DNA from: an uncultured Prevotellaceae bacterium
GTDB taxonomy: Bacteria > Bacteroidota > Bacteroidia > Bacteroidales > Bacteroidaceae
NCBI GenBank assembly: GCA_902800245.1
Contig: CADCDY010000010.1
Coordinates: 1-32,730 of the forward strand
Length of the DNA: 32,730 bases
Direction: 5' to 3'
Shown here: one piece after another, positions 14,852 through 23,275 of the stretch
Layout: each line of letters begins with the position of its first letter
Position numbering within the stretch: the stretch's first letter is position 1
Program-made: the position numbers and the translations under genes
Notes under the pieces: generated by a model
Seen by the model: the letters and a program-made list of their open reading frames with translations, nothing else
Database searches by the model: none
Told to the model about the DNA's origin: nothing

Positions 14852-15835
14852 ATGAAAATAATCAAATGGGGCTTTATCGGATGCGGTGAAGTGACGGAGA
14901 AAAAAAGCGGTCCGGCCTTCTCGGAGGTAGATGGTTCGAGTGTCGTTGCGGTAATGAGTCGCGACGAACGGAAAGCGCGTAGCTATGCGGAGCGTCATGG
15001 AGTGCCACGATGGTATACAGATGCTCAGGAACTCATTGACGACGACGAGGTGAATGCCGTCTACATAGCCACACCACCGTCCAGTCATGCTACGTTTGCC
15101 ATTATGGCCATGAAGGCTGGCAAACCTGTCTATGTGGAGAAGCCGCTGGCATCGACCTATGAAGACTGCGCGCGCATAAACCGCATCTCTGTCGAAACAG
15201 GACAGCCCTGTTTTGTTGCCTACTATCGTCGCTATTTGCCTTATTTTGAGAAGGTGCACGAAATCATAGAGCGTGGTGTTATTGGTAAGGTCGTTAGTGT
15301 GCAAGTACGGTTTTCCGTTCCGCCTCGTGAGTTGGATTACGGCAAAGGCGACCAGTTGCCCTGGCGTCTGCAGCCAGATATTGCCGGTGGAGGATATTTC
15401 TATGATCTTGCCCCTCATCAACTTGACTTGCTTCAGCACTGGTTTGGCGTCATCATCGAAGCTCGTGGCATTCGCGCCAACCGTGGAGGCCTATACAAGG
15501 CTGAAGACTCGGTCAGTGCATGTTTTGAGTTCGAGAATGGTTTGCCTGGGTCTGGTTCGTGGTGTTTTGTAGCTCATGAGTCTGCTCGCGAAGACCGTAT
15601 AGAAGTGGTCGGTGACCGTGGTTCTGTATCGTTCTCTGTGTTTGACTACCAGCCCATCCGTCTGCATACCATTTATGGTGAAGAGAATATCGCAGTGCCA
15701 AATCCTCCGTATGTTCAGTTTCCGCTTATCAAGAATGTCATAGAACACTTGCAAGGCATAGCTGTCTGCGAGTGTACAAGTGTATCGGCAACGCCTGTCA
15801 ACTGGGCTCTAGACCGTATTCTTGGTAAATTCTAA
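14852..15835 (+). CDS. Gfo/Idh/MocA-family NAD(P)-dependent oxidoreductase
   Basis: Protein of 327 residues. An N-terminal Rossmann fold (1-120) has GFIGCGEV at 7-14 and the family lysine in EKP (96-98). The C-terminal alpha/beta domain includes the GGGYFYDLAPHQLDLL segment near 180-195, where Asp and His normally complete the active site. Members oxidise or reduce hydroxyl groups of sugars, inositols or related cyclic compounds; the substrate cannot be told from sequence. It heads a plus-strand group with DUF4421 and DUF1460 genes 16 bases and more downstream, but a functional link is not obvious. Confidence 0.92.
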   Translation: MKIIKWGFIGCGEVTEKKSGPAFSEVDGSSVVAVMSRDERKARSYAERHGVPRWYTDAQELIDDDEVNAVYIATPPSSHATFAIMAMKAGKPVYVEKPLASTYEDCARINRISVETGQPCFVAYYRRYLPYFEKVHEIIERGVIGKVVSVQVRFSVPPRELDYGKGDQLPWRLQPDIAGGGYFYDLAPHQLDLLQHWFGVIIEARGIRANRGGLYKAEDSVSACFEFENGLPGSGSWCFVAHESAREDRIEVVGDRGSVSFSVFDYQPIRLHTIYGEENIAVPNPPYVQFPLIKNVIEHLQGIAVCECTSVSATPVNWALDRILGKF

Positions 15836-15851
15836 ATGATACGACAGCCGA

Positions 15852-16943
15852 ATGAGAAGAATCTTGACCATATTTCTATTAACAACGACGTTAGGACTCT
15901 ATGCGGCCCATCGGCAGGAGTCTGACACGATTAGGACCGTTGAGGAACCTAAAGAAGAAGGATGGTTCAAGAAAACGTGGCATAAGTTTACTGAAATCGA
16001 TACGAATTATGTTGAGCCCCAGCACTACAATTGGGCACTGATGCTGCAAGGCACTTACAACTACGACATCTATCGCCTTAGCTCTAAAGGTGATAATAAT
16101 CAGACTGTGACGTTTGCCCCTGCTCCGACATTCAAATTCGGCCCTTATTTCGGTTGGCGTTGGATATTTTTTGGCTATACCATTGACATCAACAATTTCA
16201 ACGTCAGTAAAATCAAACAGGAGTTCGACATCAGCTTCTACGCTGCACAAGTCGGTGTCGACTTATACTATCGCCGCACGGGTAGTGACTATCGGATTCG
16301 AAATGTCGATTTGGGTAAGAATGTTGACACGCACGCGTTGGAGGATATCAGCTTTGACGGACTGAGCGTAGGCATCACTGGATTCAATGCTTATTACATT
16401 TTCAACCACAAGCGGTTCTCCTATCCTGCCGCGTTCAATCAAAGTACGATGCAGAAAATCAGCTGTGGGTCGTGGATGGCTGGATTGGGATATATGCGTA
16501 ATTCGCTAGAGTTCGACTATAACCGTATGCAGACACTGATGTCACAATACCTGAAACAGCCTGTACAGCTGGACAGTGGTCTGATGTTCAATAGCGTGAA
16601 ATACTATAATCTGAACGCGTCAGTAGGTTATGCTTACAATTGGGTGTTCGCCCGCAATTGTCTGTTCTGTTCCAGCCTGTCGTTGGCACTGGCCTATAAG
16701 AAGACACGAGGTGAGACAGCAGATGAGGACAAGACAGGGTTCGATTTTGGAAATTTCAATGTTGACGGTATCGGACGGTTTGGTGTTGTGTGGAATAATA
16801 ATAAGTGGTATGCCGGTGCTTCTGCCATCGTGCGAGCCTATAATTACCACAAGTCGCGATTTGCTGCCAACAACATCTTCGGCAGTCTGAATATTTATGC
16901 GGGGTTTAATTTCGGACCTCGTAAGGGTTATAAAAAGAAATGA
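15852..16943 (+). CDS. DUF4421 family probable outer-membrane beta-barrel protein
   Basis: Protein of 363 residues with a signal peptide (MRRILTIFLLTTTLGLYAA), a short charged stretch (KEEGWFKKTWHKFTEIDTNYVEPQHYNW, typical opening of the family) and then many alternating amphipathic strands rich in Tyr, Phe, Asn and Gly, consistent with a beta-barrel. The function of DUF4421 is unknown. It overlaps the next gene (DUF1460) by 4 bases in an ATGA arrangement, so the two products are probably made together and may share a cell-wall or envelope task. Confidence 0.85.
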   Translation: MRRILTIFLLTTTLGLYAAHRQESDTIRTVEEPKEEGWFKKTWHKFTEIDTNYVEPQHYNWALMLQGTYNYDIYRLSSKGDNNQTVTFAPAPTFKFGPYFGWRWIFFGYTIDINNFNVSKIKQEFDISFYAAQVGVDLYYRRTGSDYRIRNVDLGKNVDTHALEDISFDGLSVGITGFNAYYIFNHKRFSYPAAFNQSTMQKISCGSWMAGLGYMRNSLEFDYNRMQTLMSQYLKQPVQLDSGLMFNSVKYYNLNASVGYAYNWVFARNCLFCSSLSLALAYKKTRGETADEDKTGFDFGNFNVDGIGRFGVVWNNNKWYAGASAIVRAYNYHKSRFAANNIFGSLNIYAGFNFGPRKGYKKK

Positions 16944-17782
16944 TGATGAGAAAGATATGTGTAATACTTGTCGTATGGATGGTCGTTTTGAGGGTTGAAG
17001 CTCAAGTGACATATCAGCAGGTTGACAGCATCAAGATATGTCGGGTGCTCCAGCAGGCTGATAAGCAGTCCTCAACGCTGTGGTTTGCGCGGCAGTTTAT
17101 GGGGGTGCCTTATGTTGCACATACGTTGGAGGTCAACGCCCGAGAACAGCTGGTGGTAAATACCCGCCAACTCGACTGTACGACACTGGTGGAAACAGTG
17201 ACAGCGCTGAAACTCTGTGCTAATCGCGGACAACATACGTGGAAAGACTATGTGCAGATGCTTACCACGCTGCGTTATCGTCAGGGCGTGCTTGACGGCT
17301 ATCCTTCGCGCCTTCACTATTTCAGCGACTGGATACGCGACAAGGCACAAATGCAGTTAGTTAGTGATATTCAGCAGCCCAATCCGCCATTTTCAGCTGT
17401 GCAGACTGTCAGTGTCAGCTACATGTCTACACATCCTGAGGCTTATAAGGCACTGAAAGCCGATAGTCGTCTTGTGCCAAAGATCCGTCAGCAAGAGCTG
17501 TCGCTCAATGGATTGAAAGCGCGCTATATCCCCAAGACGGCCATACGCAATACCAAGCTGTTGCGCAGTGTTATAATGGACGGCGACATCATTGCCATTA
17601 CCTGCAATAAACCCGGGCTCGACATTGCTCATCTTGGGTTTGCTGTTTGGCGTAAGGACGGATTACACCTGCTTAATGCGTCATTGATACATAAGAAGGT
17701 CGTCGAGGAACCGATGACGCTATATCGTTATTTGCAGAAGCATAAGACGTTTACTGGTATTAGAATATTGAGAATTAAATAA
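16940..17782 (+). CDS. DUF1460 family NlpC/P60-like exported protein
   Basis: Protein of 280 residues with an N-terminal signal segment (about 1-21; starts at any of three adjacent ATGs). The DUF1460 fold is related to NlpC/P60 cysteine peptidases and amidases. The likely catalytic pair is Cys80 in LDCTTLVET and His231 in DIAHLGFA, with a third polar site in LLNAS near 244-248. Structures of this family have been linked to peptidoglycan-fragment hydrolysis (N-acetylmuramoyl-alanine amidase-like). Translational coupling to DUF4421 suggests a joint role in cell-wall metabolism or recycling. The substrate is not known. Confidence 0.85.
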   Translation: MMMRKICVILVVWMVVLRVEAQVTYQQVDSIKICRVLQQADKQSSTLWFARQFMGVPYVAHTLEVNAREQLVVNTRQLDCTTLVETVTALKLCANRGQHTWKDYVQMLTTLRYRQGVLDGYPSRLHYFSDWIRDKAQMQLVSDIQQPNPPFSAVQTVSVSYMSTHPEAYKALKADSRLVPKIRQQELSLNGLKARYIPKTAIRNTKLLRSVIMDGDIIAITCNKPGLDIAHLGFAVWRKDGLHLLNASLIHKKVVEEPMTLYRYLQKHKTFTGIRILRIK

Positions 17783-17796
17783 AAAAACGAAAGAAT

Positions 17797-18201
17797 ATGG
17801 AATTACCCGATTTTATGAACTATGCCAACAAGTTCTCAAGGAAGGACTTTGTTGAAAAGATTGCTCGCATCGCCAAAGGTGCTGGAGCAAAGTTGGTTTA
17901 TGCTGCGCTTATTCTTTATTATACGTTGCAGAGTGATAAAGTCAGTGCCACGAATAAGGCAATGATTATAGGTGCACTGGGCTACCTAATTAGCCCTTTG
18001 GATGTAGTCCCAGATGCCATTCCCATTGCCGGTCTGGCAGACGATTTGGGTGTGCTAGTATTTGTGTTGAAGAAGGTGTGGACGGACATAGATCCTGAGA
18101 TTCAGGTGAAAGCCCGCAAACGCCTTTCCAAGTGGTTTGATGAGGACGAGATTGCTGAAATCAACGACCTCATGCCTAATAAAGAAGAGAAAAGCGAATA
18201 A
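17797..18201 (+). CDS. YkvA/DUF1232 membrane protein
   Basis: Small protein of 134 residues. The DUF1232 core is visible at about 60-90: GYLISPLDVVPDAIPIAG followed by LADDLGVL, with the characteristic PxDxxPD-like run. A hydrophobic helix at about 28-45 (GAKLVYAALILYYTL) precedes it. The C-terminus is charged and probably cytoplasmic. The function of YkvA-type proteins is not established; they are widespread. It follows DUF1460 by 14 bases. Confidence 0.88.
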   Translation: MELPDFMNYANKFSRKDFVEKIARIAKGAGAKLVYAALILYYTLQSDKVSATNKAMIIGALGYLISPLDVVPDAIPIAGLADDLGVLVFVLKKVWTDIDPEIQVKARKRLSKWFDEDEIAEINDLMPNKEEKSE

Positions 18202-18219
18202 TATGTTTCTGCTTGAGGC

Positions 18220-19773
18220 ATGACTAACGAATACCAGATCCGTGTACAGCCGCATGTGGCAGCTAACGAACAGGCGCTTTGCTGTTGGCTGGCTGACGAG
18301 TATGGCTTCGATGTACGTACGCTAACTGCCGTGCGTATTCTCCGTCGTAGCATTGATGCTCGCCAGCGCACTATCTTTGTCAATCTGAAAGTACGTTGTT
18401 ATATCAACGAACAGCCGCAGCAGGACGAGTATGTGCCGACGGTTTATCCGGATGTTTCGTCGGCGCCTCAGGCTATTGTCGTGGGCGCTGGCCCTGGAGG
18501 ATTGTTCGCTGCTCTTCGACTGATAGAACTGGGTATTTGTCCCATTGTGCTTGAACGGGGTAAGGATGTCCACGAACGCAAACGCGACTTGGCGCAGATT
18601 GCAAAAACGCAGCAGGTCGATGCTGAAAGCAACTATTGTTTTGGCGAGGGTGGGGCAGGTGCCTATTCTGACGGCAAACTATACACGCGTTCTAAGAAGC
18701 GAGGCTCTATTGAGAAAATTCTCAATGTGTTCTGCCAACATGGCGCTTCGACGAATATTCTGGCCGATGCCCATCCACACATTGGCACAGATAAGTTGCC
18801 GCGTGTCATTGAGGCTATGCGTAACACCATTCTTCGTAGCGGCGGTGAGGTATATTTCCAGACGAAAGTGACCAGCCTCATGCTGGATGGCAATCGAGTG
18901 GTTGGCTGTTTGGCATCCGATAAAGAGTTTCGTGGTCCTGTGATTCTGGCTACAGGACACTCGGCCCGCGACGTCTATCGCTATTTGGCAGACACCAAGA
19001 TTGAAATCGAGGCCAAGGGTATTGCAGTAGGTGTACGTTTAGAACATCCCTCGGAGTTGATTGATCAGATACAATACCACAACAAGCAGGGACGCGGAAA
19101 GTATCTGCCTGCGGCGGAATATTCGTTTGTTACCCAGATTGACGGGCGCGGAGTCTATTCATTCTGCATGTGTCCTGGTGGGTTTGTCATTCCTGCAGCT
19201 ACCGATAAAGAACAGATTGTCGTTAACGGCATGAGCCCCAGCAATCGTGGTGGTCAGTGGTCGAACAGTGGTATGGTTGTCGAAATGCGTGCTGAGGATA
19301 TCGCGGGGGACGACCCTTTGCGCGTGATGCATTTCCAGGAACTGCTCGAACGTGACTGTTGGCAACAGGGTAATCGTAAGCAGACGGCACCGGCTCAGCG
19401 TATGGCAGATTTTGTAAACAATCGTCTTTCGTACGACCTTCCTCGTTCCAGCTATGCGCCAGGACTCATTTCGTCACCCCTGCATTTCTGGATGCCTCAG
19501 GATATCAGTCATCGTTTACAGGAAGGTTTCAAGCTGTTTGGCCGTATGAGTCACGGATTCCTGACCAACGAAGCTGTGATGATTGGTGTCGAAACACGCA
19601 CCAGTGCTCCTGTTCGAATTATTCGTGATACAGAGAGCCTGATGCACATTCGTTTACAGGGGCTGTTTCCTTGTGGTGAAGGGGCAGGCTATGCTGGCGG
19701 TATCGTGTCAGCAGGAGTTGATGGCGAACGTTGTGCAGAAGCCTTATCCCGATATATGAACGGAGTCCTGTGA
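18220..19773 (+). CDS. FAD-dependent dehydrogenase (COG2509-like)
   Basis: Flavoprotein of 517 residues. A short N-terminal domain (1-80) precedes the FAD-binding Rossmann motif VVGAGPGGLFAALRL (88-102), then the family signature GEGGAGAYSDGKLYTRS near 142-158, an ATGHSARD segment near 245 and the C-terminal flavin-contact region LFPCGEGAGYAGGIVSAGVDG near 485-505. It matches the long, uncharacterised FAD-dependent dehydrogenases of Bacteroidetes and Firmicutes, whose substrates are unknown. Its stop (19773) is separated by one base from the stop of the convergent prmA. Confidence 0.9.
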   Translation: MTNEYQIRVQPHVAANEQALCCWLADEYGFDVRTLTAVRILRRSIDARQRTIFVNLKVRCYINEQPQQDEYVPTVYPDVSSAPQAIVVGAGPGGLFAALRLIELGICPIVLERGKDVHERKRDLAQIAKTQQVDAESNYCFGEGGAGAYSDGKLYTRSKKRGSIEKILNVFCQHGASTNILADAHPHIGTDKLPRVIEAMRNTILRSGGEVYFQTKVTSLMLDGNRVVGCLASDKEFRGPVILATGHSARDVYRYLADTKIEIEAKGIAVGVRLEHPSELIDQIQYHNKQGRGKYLPAAEYSFVTQIDGRGVYSFCMCPGGFVIPAATDKEQIVVNGMSPSNRGGQWSNSGMVVEMRAEDIAGDDPLRVMHFQELLERDCWQQGNRKQTAPAQRMADFVNNRLSYDLPRSSYAPGLISSPLHFWMPQDISHRLQEGFKLFGRMSHGFLTNEAVMIGVETRTSAPVRIIRDTESLMHIRLQGLFPCGEGAGYAGGIVSAGVDGERCAEALSRYMNGVL

Positions 19774-19774
19774 C

Positions 19775-20662
19775 TTATTGGTGCTGAAATATAAGACACG
19801 CCCAATCTCCGTCGTTTTTCGTCTGCTTCAGCATCAGTCCTAAACTACTTGCTTTCTTTTCCAATAATTGACAGTCTGACTGATAGAATCCGCTGAGGAC
19901 CAATGTTGCTTTTGGTCGCATGATGCTAACAAAACGCTCCATATCCTGTAAAAGGATATTACGATTGATGTTTGCCATTACGAGGTCAAATTCAGCGGGA
20001 AAGCTACTGAGCACAGTAGCGTCGCCATGAAGTGCTTCTAAACGCTCATCGACACGATTGATAATGGCATTATGGCGGCTGTTGTCTACACTCCATTCAT
20101 CAATGTCATAGCCTACACAATGCCGAGCACCCAGTTTCAAGGCGCAAATGCCCAAAATTCCCGTTCCACATCCGCAGTCAAGTACTTTTATGCCATTTAG
20201 ATTCATGCCGAGTAGCGTAGCACAGATCATACGTGTTGTCTCGTGAGTACCAGTGCCAAAGGCTAGATGGGCATCAATTTCGACTTCGATATCTGTAGGC
20301 TGAAGGCTAATGTCTGAGGGGAGATGGCGGCCATCATGAATAATCAACGTCTTACTTCTGCCATCAGCCATCTCACATCTGACATCTATCGGTTCAAAGC
20401 CCTCTTGTTCCCATTGCTCGTTCCAATCGCGGTCTTCTGCTTCCTGTACCTTATATATAATATGTGTATCCTCGAGGGGAAAATCCTCGAGTGCGGACGA
20501 TAGTACAGATTCATCGAACAGCGTCTGCTGGACATAGCCTTTCAACCCATTTGTTGTTTCCTCAAACGTCTCGAATCCTGCCTCTCCTGCCAATGCCGAC
20601 AATAGGTCTTGTGCAACCTGCGAACAGGGCGTAATGGTAAATTCTACCTCGAAATATTTCAT
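19775..20662 (-). CDS. prmA: Ribosomal protein L11 methyltransferase
   Basis: SAM-dependent enzyme that trimethylates ribosomal protein L11. From the ATG at 20662 the protein has 295 residues. An upstream TTG at 20686 is rejected because it lies within the probable -7 element. Motifs: substrate-side AFGTGTHETT (134-143), SAM-binding LDCGCGTGILG (161-171), acidic DIDEWSV (187-193) and the catalytic-region ANIN (230-233). The stretch CEMADGRSK (about 96-104) is encoded by five 7-base repeats and seems extra compared with the family, before the core domain. It ends one base away from the convergent flavoprotein gene. Confidence 0.93.
   Translation of the reverse strand: MKYFEVEFTITPCSQVAQDLLSALAGEAGFETFEETTNGLKGYVQQTLFDESVLSSALEDFPLEDTHIIYKVQEAEDRDWNEQWEQEGFEPIDVRCEMADGRSKTLIIHDGRHLPSDISLQPTDIEVEIDAHLAFGTGTHETTRMICATLLGMNLNGIKVLDCGCGTGILGICALKLGARHCVGYDIDEWSVDNSRHNAIINRVDERLEALHGDATVLSSFPAEFDLVMANINRNILLQDMERFVSIMRPKATLVLSGFYQSDCQLLEKKASSLGLMLKQTKNDGDWACLIFQHQ
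20352..20386 (+). repeat. Five heptanucleotide units inside prmA
   Basis: Units TTACTTC, TGCCATC, AGCCATC, TCACATC, TGACATC: 35 bases in strict 7-base register, each ending in TC. Read on the minus strand they encode about residues 93-104, a segment between the N-terminal domain and the SAM-binding core. Confidence 0.8.
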
Positions 20663-20683
20663 AGTTATGTTAAAATTTGACTG

Positions 20684-20691
20684 CAAAATTA
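20684..20691 (-). promoter_or_regulatory. -7 element for prmA
   Basis: TAATTTTG on the minus strand, about 21 bases before the ATG at 20662, fits TAnnTTTG. No clear -33 was found. Confidence 0.5.
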
Positions 20692-20701
20692 CAAAAAATA
20701 G

Positions 20702-20732
20702 GGAAAAACCTATCGGTTCTTAGGGTTTTTCC
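20702..20732. promoter_or_regulatory. Inverted repeat between divergent prmA and the Tyr/Trp-rich gene
   Basis: GGAAAAACC (20702-20710) and GGTTTTTCC (20724-20732), perfect 9-base arms with a 13-base spacer, directly upstream of two plus-strand -7 elements and upstream of the minus one. It could be an operator for a dimeric regulator of both genes. Confidence 0.45.
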
Positions 20733-20733
20733 T

Positions 20734-20764
20734 TACTTTTGCATAGAAATTAATAGTAATTTTG
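20734..20764 (+). promoter_or_regulatory. Two tandem -7 elements for the Tyr/Trp-rich protein gene
   Basis: TACTTTTG at 20734-20741 and TAATTTTG at 20757-20764 both fit TAnnTTTG. The second would give a leader of about 25 bases before the ATG at 20798. No -33 is obvious for either. Confidence 0.5.
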
Positions 20765-20797
20765 CATCGTGAACAATTAAACATAGGAGATATGAAG

Positions 20798-21622
20798 ATG
20801 AAAAAGCTGATCATGTCACTGCTCCTTCTGGGAGTGTTGCCCATCAATATGGTGGCTCAGGATGATATGTATTTCGTTCCGTCCAAGGAGCAGAAAGCCA
20901 AGGATGTTTACGAATACGGACTGCCTCGCGGCACCTACTATTCCGGTAGCTCACGCTCAGTTGATGATTATAATCGTCGTGTGTTGACAGGTACCATTCC
21001 CACCGATTCGGCAGGCAACGATATCATTGATTTCTCTGCCGTTCGTGGTGTGTATCCAGATTCTACCGACAATGCAGCATCGGCTGATGACTATAAACTG
21101 ACACGTCAGTTGAGCCGTTTCGACGACTATACACCCAGTCAGGCCTACTGGGAAGGTTATCGCGATGGACAATGGATGTCGCCTTGGTATGCCAGCCGCT
21201 GGTATAGTTGGTACGACTATGACCCTTGGTATTGGAATTACCCGTATTACTATGGCTACTATAGCAGTTGGTATGGATGGTATTCCCCCTGGTATTACGG
21301 TTACTATCGTCCGTGGAATTATGGATATTACGGATATTATGGTCCACGTTGGTATGGTGGAACGGTGCGTACTACTCCTCACCGTGGCCGTGTGAAGACA
21401 TATGATAGCGGTCGTGATTTCGGACGTACAACCTCGCGTAACCGTACGACGTATAACGAAAACCGTTCGTTTGGTAGTAACCGCAGTTCATCAGGTTCGT
21501 TTGGAAGTTCTCGCACCAGCTCTGGAAGCTTCGGCGGTGGCGGCAGCATCGGTGGCGGTGGTGGTAGCCGCGGCGGTGGTGGTTACTCTTCTGGTGGACG
21601 ATCATTTGGCGGACGCCGTTAA
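20798..21622 (+). CDS. Exported Tyr/Trp-rich, Gly/Ser-tailed protein of unknown function
   Basis: Protein of 274 residues from the ATG at 20798, which has AGGAGA seven bases upstream, one of the few clear ribosome sites here; an ATG at 20792 is also possible. Signal peptide MKKLIMSLLLLGVLPINMVAQ. A polar middle (about 20-125) leads into a low-complexity block of about 59 residues in which about 33 are Tyr or Trp (WYW, YYYGYY, WYGWY patterns), then an Arg/Ser/Asn-rich part and a Gly/Ser tail (GGGGSIGGGGGS). No catalytic motif. Such a sequence could be adhesive, form amyloid or gel, or coat the surface; all of that is inference. The next gene, a FadL-type porin, follows after 39 bases. Confidence 0.8.
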   Translation: MKKLIMSLLLLGVLPINMVAQDDMYFVPSKEQKAKDVYEYGLPRGTYYSGSSRSVDDYNRRVLTGTIPTDSAGNDIIDFSAVRGVYPDSTDNAASADDYKLTRQLSRFDDYTPSQAYWEGYRDGQWMSPWYASRWYSWYDYDPWYWNYPYYYGYYSSWYGWYSPWYYGYYRPWNYGYYGYYGPRWYGGTVRTTPHRGRVKTYDSGRDFGRTTSRNRTTYNENRSFGSNRSSSGSFGSSRTSSGSFGGGGSIGGGGGSRGGGGYSSGGRSFGGRR

Positions 21623-21651
21623 CAGTTAATAGTTGATAGATAATAGTTAAG
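21617..21651 (+). repeat. Five heptanucleotide units between the Tyr/Trp-rich gene and the porin gene
   Basis: Units CGTTAAC, AGTTAAT, AGTTGAT, AGATAAT, AGTTAAG. The first contains the stop codon of the upstream gene, and the array fills most of the 39-base gap. Confidence 0.85.
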
Positions 21652-21661
21652 GAATACGACA

Positions 21662-23227
21662 ATGAAGAAGATATTTGTTTTCGCTGCTCTGTCTGTAGCA
21701 GCTATGCAGTTACGTGCTCAGAACGCAGTCAATCTCGACACCTACATCGGTGCACAACTGGCTACTGAGGACCTAAACGGAACAGCCCGTTACGTGGGTA
21801 TGGGTGGAGCTATGGAAGCTCTGGGTGCTGATATATCGACTATTGGCACCAATCCCGCCGGCATCGGCCTTTTCCGCCATAATCAGTTTTCCGGCTCGTT
21901 CGGTCTCGTTTCGCAGTCCGATGGAAAGTCGTTTGCTGACGGTTCAAAGACCAATGCGTCGTTCGACCAGATAGGTTTTGTTATCGCAACACGCACAGGT
22001 GTTTCTGATTACATTAATTTCGGCTTCAATTTCCATAAGAGCCGCAATTTCAACCATGTGCTTTCGGCTGCGGCCAATGCCCTTAATGGCTCATCGCAGA
22101 ATCGTCAGACATACATCAAGGGCATGAACGACCAACTTCTCGGCCCTTATAGTGTCAGTGTTGTCGACGAGCTCTGCCTGCGAATGATGGAAGATGGTAT
22201 TGATCCGGAGACAGGTAATCCCAACTATACTTACATCGACGCTAAAGACTACACGTTCAACCGCGCCCAGACAGGCTATGTCGGTGAGTACGATTTCAAT
22301 CTCAGCGGTAACATCAACAACCGCCTCTATTGGGGTCTGACGGTTGGTGTGAAGGGTGTCCATTACAATAGTTATACGGAATATGAAGAGTCACTGGTGT
22401 CATCGGATCCTGAGATCAATTATGTAAAGATGAAGGACAGTCACAAGATTACCGGTACTGGTTTCAATATCAAGGCAGGTCTCATTGGCCGTCCTATCGA
22501 GGAGTCACCATTCCGTCTGGGTGTAAGTGTTTCGTCGCCAACATTCTACAAACTGACCACAGAAAACATAACGTCTCTTAACGACCAGTATGGTAAGTTA
22601 GTGGAATTTTCTGACAAGGCAGATTTTCGTTTCAATACTCCTTGGGTGTTTGGTATTTCTGCCGGGCACATTATCGATAATTGTCTCGCGCTGGGTATCA
22701 GCTATGAATATGCTGACTATAGCACCAACGACATGCGTTCTATCACTTCGTCAGGTTATAATTGGTATGGTGACTATTACGATAATAGCGACAGTGATCC
22801 TGTCATGAAGGATCATGCACAGCGTACACTGAAAGGTGTGTCGACCATCAAGGCAGGTGCAGAATATGTGATTGATAAAAATATTTCGGTCCGTGTGGGT
22901 TATAACTACGTATCGCCTATGTATAAAGAGAATGGTGTTCGCGATATGACACTCGATTCGCCAGGCGTGATGATGGCTTCTACCACCGATTATACCAACT
23001 GGAAGAGTACCAACCGCATTACTGCCGGTGCCGGCTTTACTTTCGACCAGTTCCGCATCGACTTGGCATATCAGTACCAAATGCGTAGTGGTGATTTCTA
23101 TCCTTACATGAACCATTTGCAGAACACGAACCAGTATTACCCTGATCCCAAGTCAAACGATTGTAATGCTGTCAGTGTCAAAGATAACCGCCATCAGTTG
23201 CTCTGCACATTGTCATATACTTTCTGA
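21662..23227 (+). CDS. OmpP1/FadL/PorV-type outer-membrane protein
   Basis: Outer-membrane beta-barrel of 521 residues with a signal peptide (MKKIFVFAALSVAAMQLRAQ). The N-terminal segment GTARYVGMGGAMEALGADISTIGTNPAGI (family key: GMGGA near 47-51 and NPAG near 64-67) is the hallmark of FadL/OmpP1 proteins. Many amphipathic strands follow, and the last residues LLCTLSYTF end in Phe as expected for barrel assembly. In Bacteroidetes such proteins are transporters of hydrophobic compounds or PorV-like T9SS partners; which of these applies here is not decided by sequence. It is downstream of the Tyr/Trp-rich secreted protein, so export or anchoring of that protein is conceivable. Confidence 0.88.
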   Translation: MKKIFVFAALSVAAMQLRAQNAVNLDTYIGAQLATEDLNGTARYVGMGGAMEALGADISTIGTNPAGIGLFRHNQFSGSFGLVSQSDGKSFADGSKTNASFDQIGFVIATRTGVSDYINFGFNFHKSRNFNHVLSAAANALNGSSQNRQTYIKGMNDQLLGPYSVSVVDELCLRMMEDGIDPETGNPNYTYIDAKDYTFNRAQTGYVGEYDFNLSGNINNRLYWGLTVGVKGVHYNSYTEYEESLVSSDPEINYVKMKDSHKITGTGFNIKAGLIGRPIEESPFRLGVSVSSPTFYKLTTENITSLNDQYGKLVEFSDKADFRFNTPWVFGISAGHIIDNCLALGISYEYADYSTNDMRSITSSGYNWYGDYYDNSDSDPVMKDHAQRTLKGVSTIKAGAEYVIDKNISVRVGYNYVSPMYKENGVRDMTLDSPGVMMASTTDYTNWKSTNRITAGAGFTFDQFRIDLAYQYQMRSGDFYPYMNHLQNTNQYYPDPKSNDCNAVSVKDNRHQLLCTLSYTF

Positions 23228-23275
23228 TTATGGATTGATAACCTTCTGTTTGAAGGTCGCAAACAATAAAATTAG

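Noticed and set aside
14783-15439. A 219-codon N-terminal extension of the membrane protein before hisB
   Set aside because: It is antisense to the Gfo/Idh/MocA gene, and a -7 promoter element lies at 14803-14810, so translation starts at 14782.
20663-20686. TTG start for prmA at 20686
   Set aside because: The TTG is part of the TAATTTTG promoter element; the ATG at 20662 gives the family N-terminus MKYFEVEF.
20762-20797. TTG start for the Tyr/Trp-rich protein
   Set aside because: It overlaps a -7 element, and the ATG at 20798 has a good ribosome site and begins a clean signal peptide.
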